The notes under the pieces are model-generated. The model did not search any database. It was not told the DNA's origin and worked only from the letters and a program-made list of their open reading frames with translations. Positions 24,390-33,315 of a stretch of DNA of 64,000 bases are shown here, piece after piece. The DNA is from Haemonchus contortus (lineage: Eukaryota; Nematoda; Chromadorea; Rhabditida; Trichostrongylidae), in the NCBI GenBank assembly GCA_000469685.2, contig LS997566.1, forward strand, positions 25,681,932 to 25,745,931. Direction: 5' to 3'. Numbering within the stretch: position 1 is the first letter of the stretch; the number at the start of each line of letters is the position of its first letter. A program made the translations under genes and the position numbers.

Positions 24390-25202
24390 ATCTTAGGCAA
24401 GGCGGGCATGTGGTTCCTTCAGTTCTTCTTCCCAGAATTTGATATGCCATCACGTTGATGAAGAATCGAATCGAAAGTGAGTCGTCGATGACGCTCGGTC
24501 TTTATAGGACCGATCAAGAACATCTGGAGAGCGAGCCTTCCCCGATTATTGTGAGAACCCTCACTAGGCTTTTCATACTGTTCCTCCCGGAATCGAAGGT
24601 AATAACGTCATGGAAAACTAGAAAGGCTGTGTTGCTGTTCAGGAAGGGGGACGATATTGACAACTGACATTGACTTGATCTGTGTGCTATCTGCAATCTA
24701 TAAACTTCGCAGACTGAGTCTTTCCATCCATTCGAGAATGCTACATGAAAGACAGCCATGCGAGCTAGCAGGGTTTCAGAGAGGATCCAGAATGATCTTA
24801 ATGGTCTGTCGAAAATCCATGCTGTCGGTCCATCGGATTATCCAAAAGTACAAATGTTGTTATGTTCTTACTTTAATGACTTGAAGAAGGCCTTGATATT
24901 ATCGAGACACAAGATGTAATTCAACTCTCGGGCAACAGAGTGTTCCTACTTACTGTATAAGCTGCTATATTGGTCTCATAAAAACTTCACGATCAGCGAC
25001 CATTCTACGAGGAGTCATTGTCAACGTTAAAAGGGGAAGTTGGTTAAGCGATGCCATCTCACTCACACTTTTCAGAATGAAGTAAGTAGATGCGTAAAGG
25101 AGACAAAGAACATCCGGCTCTACGCTAAAATTTTCGAGACTGCTTATTCCGGTGGTTCAGTTGGCGGATACTTCAAACTTGGGTGATCAAACCTTTATCT
25201 AC
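24390..25202 (+). pseudogene. RTE LINE remnant
   Basis: Scattered frames resemble the RTE reverse transcriptase: LTRLFILFLPESKVITSWKT then VLLFRKGDDIDN (24560-24665), a LCAICNL-type block, and YFNDLKKALDIIETQDVIQL (about 24870-24920). It is heavily mutated. It is a separate copy from the RTE at 15-20 kb. Confidence 0.7.
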
Positions 25203-25432
25203 TTACAACGTTAGTGAGTACGTGTGTGCTGAAAAGCTATGGTATATAAGCCGTTAAAAAGGCGAGGGCAAGCGGTCTCGGTAGTGTAACGGATAAGAGC
25301 ACGGTCTCCGGAAAGGACGAGTTTTGTCGTCTGAAGACTGAAGTTTTGTCCAGAAATCGTCAACCTAGTGAGATATTCGGAACACGTGCTACGGCGATAT
25401 AACAGCAGTTAACAAAACATCAAGTCAAAACA
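25203..25432 (+). repeat. tRNA-derived SINE, copy C
   Basis: Head at 25274-25310 (GGTCTCGGTAGTGTAACGGA, TAAGAGCACGG), leader with AAGCTATGGTATATAAGCC, tail with GATATAACAGCAGTTAACAA and ACATCAAGTCAAAACAA. The B box is degraded. It meets, tail to tail, an inverted LINE-like end at about 25436. Confidence 0.78.
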
Positions 25433-25435
25433 AAC

Positions 25436-25620
25436 TTTATTTATTCATTTATTTATTCATTTACAGCCAAAAAGGCCCAGTATCTATCAAGAAGTAAAGG
25501 GAGCTGAAAAGTGGACAACCAGACATACCGCAGCTGACAATCAAACATGTAGGAGGAGATCCCTCTAACATATAGTGACATCCAGGTCCACCACCTGCAC
25601 TAGTCGGCAATGGTGCCTCA
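25436..25620 (-). repeat. LINE 3' end fragment
   Basis: On the minus strand the sequence reads GGCCTTTTTGGCTGTAAATG followed by AATAAATAAATGAATAAATAAAG, the layout of a LINE 3' UTR with a short tandem tail, similar in style to the CR1 copy ending at 24147. No coding part is recognised upstream. Confidence 0.5.
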
Positions 25621-26245
25621 ATCAGAAGGATTTGCCTGGACTTCGGCACACGAGTATACCGACAGCCTCGTGGATCAGGTAAGGCAGGTAATGGCCGGAT
25701 GTCAACCTAATAAACTTCCGTGGAGAAAGATTATTCTTCAGGACACCCAACAGTTGTCTAAACTCTTGACAAAAATGAGTACGCTCAGAAGGAAATTCAA
25801 TTAGGGAAGAAAATGAATTGGCGCATAGAAACGCACACTCACTTTCTCACTACAGTTAGGTTGATTCATAATCATTGCGTATTTTTTGCGGCTTCTTTTC
25901 TCTCGACATAGGTTGAATATTGAGTCCGGGATTTACAGTAATATTCTTCTTTCTTTCCGTAACAGAAATATGTCCGGGAAGTCATCTACATATATCCCAC
26001 ATTATGCCCTATTACTTCGAGAAAGGTTGTAAGGTAGCGCAGCCATAACATGATCTCAACGAACTTCTCGGCTATGGAACAGTCAGTCAGAGCCGATTAA
26101 AGAATGGGATCTGCTTCTACGTTTGCCCTATTCGCCAGCAGAAACTCCTGTATAAAAAAGGATAGTTCGCCGAAAAAAAAGGATATTTCAGACGAGTAAA
26201 TGGAGAATGTATAAATTCTATTTCCGATCCTTCATTGAATGATAA

Positions 26246-28916
26246 TTATTTATGCAGTACAGCAATAAACAGAATAAATAACAGAACAAAACATATGTGC
26301 AGGATTGACTTGAAGGCGAAGGTGAAGAAAGAAGAAGATACTATCAGCTCATGGGCGAGTGCGTGTATCGCTTGAGCCAAAGACTAAAAAGCGAAACATC
26401 ATTCCCGCCAGATCATCCATGGCTCGAGATCTAAGCTTTTGGTGATTGCGAAAGTCGCGTTATCCCCGCCACTTAGAGTACCGTTCTTGTAACACGTGTC
26501 AGACAACATAAAACGTATTAGCAACAAACGAATCATCACTTCATAGAATTCACGCCGGGTAGACTTGTGTGGCTCCTCCAGCCGCTCCTTCAGCTCTTTG
26601 ATCCTGCTTTCAGCTTCCCTCTTCGCATCCATTGCTGTTGAGTTCCGCCGACTTTTCTGATAGGTCGCGGACAGAACTGTGGTGGGTCCGGTATCTTCCC
26701 CCGAACACGGCACCGCGCTCGCCGCACTCGCCGCTTATCACAGAGTTACGATGGAAGTTTGGTGCGCGCAATTTGTGAGTTAGCGAGTCCCTTAATTATT
26801 TGAGTTTGCTGGCAGCTCCCATCAATTCCAATGCGGTCTTCATCATCTTCAATAGCGGAGTAGTCATTCTTAACAATCAAGTCCAATAAATATAAAACCG
26901 AAAAAGGAAGAGAAAAACAATCAAAAACAATTAAGGAAGAAAGGCAGTCAATGAAAAATCTTGCGTCCTATCGATTGGCGGGGGTACGGTAATTGCTGTT
27001 TGGAGCCGCGAGACAACTAGAAAAGATTCGCCGCACACCGCCAAGCGAATGTTCGCAACCGGGGAGAAGTTCGGTTACCCGCTATAATGCCCATACCTTT
27101 CGCAGTGATAACATTTCACGTTGAACTTGCGGCAAATATGGTGTTCGAATTTTATTTCAAGGCAGCAGGCGCATCTATGTTCTCTATTCATGATCGATCT
27201 GCGCACCGAACTCTCCTTGTAAATCTCACAAGAATCGCTTTAGCGTTCTCCGTTTCCCTGACGAAAAAAATCGTTCTTTCGTGCCAACGTCTTGTGATTC
27301 CTCGACTGAAAACCCTGGTTTCACATTCGGATTCCCTTTTGAGTGCGGCGATGAGATTGTCAAGTTCCTCAACTTCTGCCTAAGCGTCGAAGATTTCTCT
27401 CTTTACTTGGCGTATGCGTTGCCACATCTCAGCCTCGTATTTTTCTCCATCGTCCGCTGCGACATTTTCCATAAATTCCACTGGGTAACCTCCGCTTCCT
27501 CAAGGAGGGGGGTCCGGCTCTGGCTGAAGCACCTCAGTGTCCTCCCCCTCGCCGTCGCTACCGTCCCCAGCGCCGTCTATAGTAAGTTCTTCCGAGGCTG
27601 CCGGTGGAGACCGTTCCCAAACGGCGTCAGTAATGTGTTGCGCACGTGGCCTATGCCCGAAGCGATGAGCTCTTGAAGCTTTAACGTCTCGTTTTGAACA
27701 ATGGTTATCAACTCCTCGAAATACTTCTGATCATTGCTCGGAAGAATTCTTTGGAATCCAACTTTCATTGATTCTCTGACTTCTGTCAAGCCCGATAGCA
27801 CGATTTTCTGAAATTTCACTTCCAAGTGAACTTCCTCCCCCTTGATTTCGTGTCTCAGCTCAGCCAGCATCGACCGGTACTCTTCAAGAATGTAGAATTG
27901 CTCCGAGATGACATGCTCCAACTGGTGCTGACCCAGAGCAAACGCTTTCCCTCTGTCGTCTCGTTGTGGCTTGTTGGCAGGGTGTTCCAATTGGTTCCAG
28001 AGAGTACCATTCCTAAGACGATAATCAATGGCACAACAACAAGAAGCGAGCGAAGCTCTGTGCGTAAAAGCGCTGACTTAGCCCATGTCTCCTCCCTCGA
28101 ATATCGGTATTGGGACGGGTGGTACCTTAGGTACGATTGCGTCTATTTGGTAGGGACTTCTTGTCTGTATTGGAGGCATATCTGACTCTAAGCGCTTCAA
28201 CCAACAAATCGATTCGATCTAATAACTGATCATTTCAGTTCTACCACGTGTTCTGTTATTTCCTTCTCTGTGGCGGGGCATCGCGTAGGGATCGACTATC
28301 GCGTTCACTCCCATATTTATTGATCATCCCTACCAAGTTGTTGCAATACCGAGAGATGAGGGATTTCCTTGTTCTTAGCGCCATTGGACCCGACATGGTT
28401 ACTTTTTGTAATAAATTCTTTGAATGATCGATTCTTATCGAAACAAGGGCAAAAAATGAAGAAATCCGAATTCAAAGAGAAAAATGAAATCAAAGTATTA
28501 AAGTGGAAAGAAGCCTGTTTCTTCTTGGCGAGAATTTCGCGTTAACCTTCAGAACAAGGCTCAAACGTTCTAAGCGTCCGAAGTAAATTTCGGTACCTCT
28601 TCACTGGCTTTCTGCTCCTTTTGACGGATGCACAATAAAAAGGAAATCTCCCGATGAGTATACGAAGAAATATATATTATATCTTCTGTCTGCGATGGTG
28701 GTCCAGTGGATGACATATCATTTATGCAGTACAGCAATAAACAGAATGGATAACAGAACAGAATATGTGCAGGACTTGAAGGCGAAGGCGAAGAAAGAAG
28801 ATACTATTGATTGGTGGCCTATTCAAACCCCTTCGGCCAAAGATCAAAGTGGACATCATTCCCCAGATCACCAATGTCTCGAGATCTAAGATTTTTAATG
28901 ATCGCGAAAGTCGCGA
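26246..28916 (-). mobile_element. Gag-like ORF cluster between direct repeats
   Basis: Two direct repeats of about 200 bases (26246-26459 and 28718-28916; shared TTATGCAGTACAGCAATAAA, TCGAGATCTAAG, GCGAAAGTCGCG) flank minus-strand ORFs. The best ORF, 27990-27577 (137 aa, GKAFALGQHQLEHVISEQFY, then LRHEIKGEEVHLEVKFQKIV), is charged and helical. Further on come acidic and coiled-coil-like pieces with stops, and NVKCYHCERYGHYSG (about 27120-27075), a zinc-knuckle-like motif. A last piece, 26713-26399 (AMDAKREAESRIKELKERLE), is coiled coil. This looks like a decayed gag-only element. The repeats may be LTRs, but the last ORF runs into one, so they may instead mark two copies of one 3' region. Confidence 0.5.
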
Positions 28917-31099
28917 TACTATAGATTATCACGTCAATCGTCCGTTAAAAATTTTGCTAGCGGACAAGTTTCGAGGAAATGGATGATTTGATGGCCAACG
29001 ACAAGGCGTGGATCACTTCTAAGAATCAAAACTTCGCCTACGGAATGCGACTGCTTAGCTAATGGGATGCAGTGCTTGACGTAGATGGTGGATTAAATCC
29101 GGAATAACTATTTGAACATGTCTTTGCTAAATATTTCCATCCTTTCTTCAGACGAAATTTGCTGACAAGCATCATGCATCAACCTGATACTTATGGGAGA
29201 TGGAACATTGATAGCTGTATTATGAAGCTTTATATCCGTACTATAAATTTATAAATTTACTAGTAGTGCCACGACACACTGTTGTCGGAGTGGTGAGACA
29301 GAAAGGATGGGAGTCCACCGTTCTGGTATCTAAACTGTTCTCTAACTCAGATTTTAAAGCTGATAGTATCGGTAACGCCAGGTCTTAGAAAACTCTTCCT
29401 AAACGCCTCACCATCAACAAATACCAGTAATTCAAATGGAAGTTTCTCAAAGTTCCTAGTCGTGTGATAAAAGTGGGATAGGAAAGTTAGCGATTAGCAT
29501 TTGTTGTGAATTCTTTTATGATATATTGCAAACCTCCCGGACCTTGCGTTGCAGGATTCTAGAACCCAATAACTGCTAGGTTTCAATCTAGTTTCATGCC
29601 TATGTATTCGGAATCCCACAGTGAGGTCATCAAGTAAGCTCACCTGGCTCAAACGTGTCAGCCCTAGCCAACTCATTCCTTTTTCATAACTCGGGATGTT
29701 ACTTATTGTGCATTTTACGCTATGTACATGTAGAAAATATAAAGAAGAAAAAGGATTGAGTCTCATAGCAATCTTATCTCCTTTATAAGGTACATCATGG
29801 GCTTTGCTGTAACTGCATTCCTCATATCCGATTAGCCAGTAGATAACATCAGGCTCAAGATGACTCATACAAAACCAACCTGCTCATGACTGAATGCTAT
29901 CATAAAGAGAAATCTTCATACTGCGACACTTTCCATTTTGAAATTAGTTCCGGAGACTTCGACTCCACAGCTGTTTCGTCATTGAACGCGCTGTGGAAGG
30001 GCATTGGAAAAAAGGGCATTGGTGGAAAAACCCGACACAATGATTTTCGAAACTATTGCAGAGGAGACTTGGTGGTTTCGAGCTCCATGAGCGAAGGAAG
30101 GAGGAATAGGAAGGATGTTTCAAGATCGACGATCGGGCGGGTTGGACACGTTACATAATGACCGTTGAACTGAGCTCTCGCTGAGTAGTTTCCTCGGAAC
30201 GTCTCACGAACTGCACGAGTTGTCACTACGGTCAGACTTTCCGCGAAAGTGCAAACGGCAGGAATGCTATTTTTCGGGTCCTTTAAGCGGGCACTGGAAA
30301 TCTTGGCTTGCCACAGGGACAATGAAGACATTACTACTGCCCGCTCGAGAGATTCCCAGTTATCTTCAATTCCGTCGCACTTCACTACTGACTCTTGCCT
30401 TATATAGGCACATACCAGCCTCTTCAGTTATTATATGTTCTGTCACAGATTATCCATGATCGCCTTATATCCCGACCCTCCCGATCAAGTGCTGTGGTCC
30501 CAACACTGATATGGAACTCGCGCGGGGCCTACCTGCTGAGACTACATTTTGAATGTTCAGCTCCAACACTGTCCCGCGAAGCTGCGCTTCCTTTTTCTCA
30601 AATGTAACTTCCGCAAAACTCAAGCTTTCTATGAGAAAGTTGAACAGTAGGCAATTGGACAATTAGCACATTGTGTGACCTTCCAACAGCACACAACCAT
30701 TTTCAAATTGAACACCAACACACTTTCAGTGACTTAGTTTCCATGGTTTTTATATTGAGAATTTCGGCTGATTCTTACTGTATGAGGTCATTCATGCACC
30801 TTCTCCATTGTTAAGGCTACGGAATGGTACTCGGGAATGCGATTGCGCCAAGACAACGTTGACGCCATCATTTTCGCGGAGGCTTAACATCTTAGCAAGT
30901 TCTGGAGTTCAAGCGGTGTCGGTCAGATGTGTAAAAACGATTTGGAAGAATAAAGACACAGTGTCTGCCGAAGTCAAAAAAAACACTCAGGAGCAGCAAG
31001 AATAACGTCTCATCTTGTCGTCAGAAGCATTTTGCGGCCTGCAAGGAACGATCCTTGTCTCGCTGCAGCCGAAACAGAAACTCAGCTGCTCATCTAATG
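28917..31099. other. Unassigned stretch
   Basis: Several open frames exist (minus 29868-29494, 124 aa; minus 30385-30053, 110 aa; plus 29886-30158, 90 aa), but none resembles a family I know and none has clear splice or promoter context. They are left uncalled. Confidence 0.4.
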
Positions 31100-31365
31100 G
31101 TTTCGCGACAACAGTGCCCCTGTGCTCGTGTCCTGCCGTGGCCATCGCAGTCTTCAGATCTGAATCCCATTTAGCACTTGTGGGATAGGCTTGCGCCTCA
31201 AGTTAAAGGCGTCATGGCTCGAAGTAAGCACGAAAGCCTTTTTAACAGAAGATGGCATAGGAGAATATTCCATAGTGGAAGATCGACATCGAATCCGTAC
31301 CACGCCGATGTCAAGCGCCCACTGAAGCCAATTGTTATGCAACAAAGTACAATATCACAGTTGGT
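31100..31365 (+). pseudogene. Tc1-like transposase C-terminal remnant
   Basis: FRDNSAP (second catalytic Asp region) at about 31107 is followed, after a deletion, by LPWPSQSSDLNPI, a stop, then HLWDRL at about 31132-31188. This matches the conserved WPSQSPDLNPIEHLW block of Tc1 transposases, with a stop at the catalytic Glu codon. A basic tail follows. The N-terminus is absent. Confidence 0.7.
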
Positions 31366-31366
31366 A

Positions 31367-32195
31367 CAATAGCGGCCAAAAGTCTTCGGTAAACGCTATT
31401 CCAATCGTAAGTTTTTTCTAGTCAAGAGATCGAAGAAAAACTCTTATATGTCCAACTTCACCACGAACCGAACCAGTTTATACTTTTGCCTTCGAAACTG
31501 GGGATCATGTGACTGTTCCAAAGGTTTTACTACTGAAGCGAATTTCCCTAAGGTGGGAGGTTAGCGATATTTGCATTTCTGCATTCCATTTGTGCTCGAC
31601 GTTAGTGCTAATGCAGTCAAAGCATGCATAAAAGCAAAGAAGTCAGCCAGGGGGTTTCGCACGTAGGAGTACACATGAAGGAATCGAGCAGGCAAATCAC
31701 GGCCATTTCTGGAATTACGAAAGCCCCACAGCAAAGGATGTCCGCGAACTTCTAATGCTATCAGGTCGGAACTCTGTTTGCAATGCTGAGAGAACGGAAA
31801 GACCCTGATGTACTTCATCAGCCCAGGACAGATGGATCATATTTAGTTCGAGGGTTGACCCTCGCCTCACTGCGACTGACACTGCGGCCGAGTTCAGCGC
31901 TAGCTGACGCCATTCTTAGTCGGCGAACTGTAGAGAGACGTCTAACCAATGCTGTTATTCATGGGAAGCTTCCAGCCAAAAAGTCGTCCATCAGTCGAAA
32001 AAAAAAGCGAGTTAAAGCGAAATTTGCGCGTCGTTACCTCAACTAAACGTCGACTGACTAGGGTGAAGCTCTTTTTAAGACGAGAGCAATTTCAATTAGT
32101 TTGAAAAAGGTGGAATACCGTGTGAACGATTTTGTAAAGCAAGAGAAAGGTTACAATTGGAAAAGCGGTCCATTGAAGACCTCTGGCCGCTACTG
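31367..32195 (+). mobile_element. Deleted Tc1-like transposon (TIRs plus HTH domain)
   Basis: The left end CAATAGCGGCCAAAAGTCTT and the reverse of the right end, CAGTAGCGGCCAGAGGTCTT, are inverted repeats typical of Tc1 elements (CAGTGGCGGCCAAAAG-like). Both are bordered by TA. Inside, 31783-32043 encodes a transposase DNA-binding half (ILSRRTVERRLTNAVIHGKL, RKKKRVKAKFARRYLN) and then stops. No DDE domain is present. The element is inserted directly after another Tc1 remnant. Confidence 0.75.
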
Positions 32196-32569
32196 TATAT
32201 TGCTACAGTTCCTGTGCAAGTTGTTGTGTTGAAAAATTGGAAATTCAGAGAGATTAAAGACTATACACGGATGATGTGGTGTTTGGCTAAAAAAAGGATG
32301 TAAAGTCTTCCGAAATATTGTGTTGTGAATTGAGAAATGTTGGATTGTGAAATATTCTGAGTATTTCACAATTCACCTACTTGAACAATTGAAAACTCAC
32401 TCCTTTATCACATTCATTGGTAGGCATTAAAATTGGAACAAAGGTTGGTGTTTTGAAAAAGGTGCGCTCGAAAAGTGAAAACATTAGTGCTCCCTTGTCG
32501 TATTTCCCTGAAATTCGGATGCTATAATTACACAGCGGAATGGCGGTTATGATTTCCGGGTCATACACA

Positions 32570-32672
32570 AGGCCACACACACGAACGCGCACATACACTC
32601 CTGTGCACACTCATAAATACACACATACACAACCACACATACACTTACGTACACACATGCACACATACATAC
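32570..32672. repeat. CA/ACAT-rich microsatellite, left of the BEL insertion
   Basis: Imperfect ACACAC/ATACAC repeat. The same tract resumes at 37349-37400, showing that the BEL/Pao element inserted into it. Confidence 0.85.
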
Positions 32673-33066
32673 TTTGGTGGATTACCAAGGGAAGATTGTA
32701 ATTAGGACGTGTAACAAAGGTTTATTAACACGCCTAGTACAAAGATCGACCATAATAGAACATTCACAGGGTTTATATACACAATATGTGGGCGGTCCTC
32801 AGATACTGTATCGCCACTGGACCTTAGGGGTCCGTGGCGGTACTCAAGCTCGGGGGATGAAAGAGCGGACCGCGCCAACGGCAGAACTTAAGCTACCTAC
32901 TTGATTGCACACTTATGATACCGCCAGGTCATGCCTGTGGTCTCAACTCAAGAGATACTCATGTCAAGTTATGCCCATGGTTAATATGTTGAACTCGCAT
33001 GTTATCTATCATACTGGTAGAGGCTAGTTCTACTATAAACATCTATATGGTTGTGAATCCACAACA
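32673..33066 (-). repeat. 3' LTR of the BEL/Pao element
   Basis: On the coding strand it starts TGTTGTGGATTC and ends GGTAATCCACCAAA. It contains TATATAAA (32779-32772) and AATAAA (32726-32721), a TATA box and polyadenylation signal in the order expected for U3-R-U5. I see no difference from the other LTR. Confidence 0.93.
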
Positions 33067-33315
33067 CTGGGGCGGGGCGAAAAGTAGCGGTAGCTACATT
33101 GTACAACAGTGTTACCTACATAAAATTAACAGTGCATCAATGCATATTCTATATTAGACGAGCGAATATCAATGCAACTATGCGGCAACAATGTTCATCA
33201 TTACAATATATAATAGTTTTCATTATTCATGAGTAGAATGACATTATTTACAAATGTCTGTCGTTGTCGTTTGCAAACGTCATAGTTAGCTGGGGACGAC
33301 GGTGTAGAGAGGAAC

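Noticed and set aside
29494..30385. Host genes from the 90-124 aa ORFs
   Set aside because: No recognisable domains, no paired exons and no clear splice context.
32674..32904. 76-aa ORF found identically at 32674 and 36956
   Set aside because: It lies in the two LTRs, antisense to the element; identity reflects LTR identity, not a gene.
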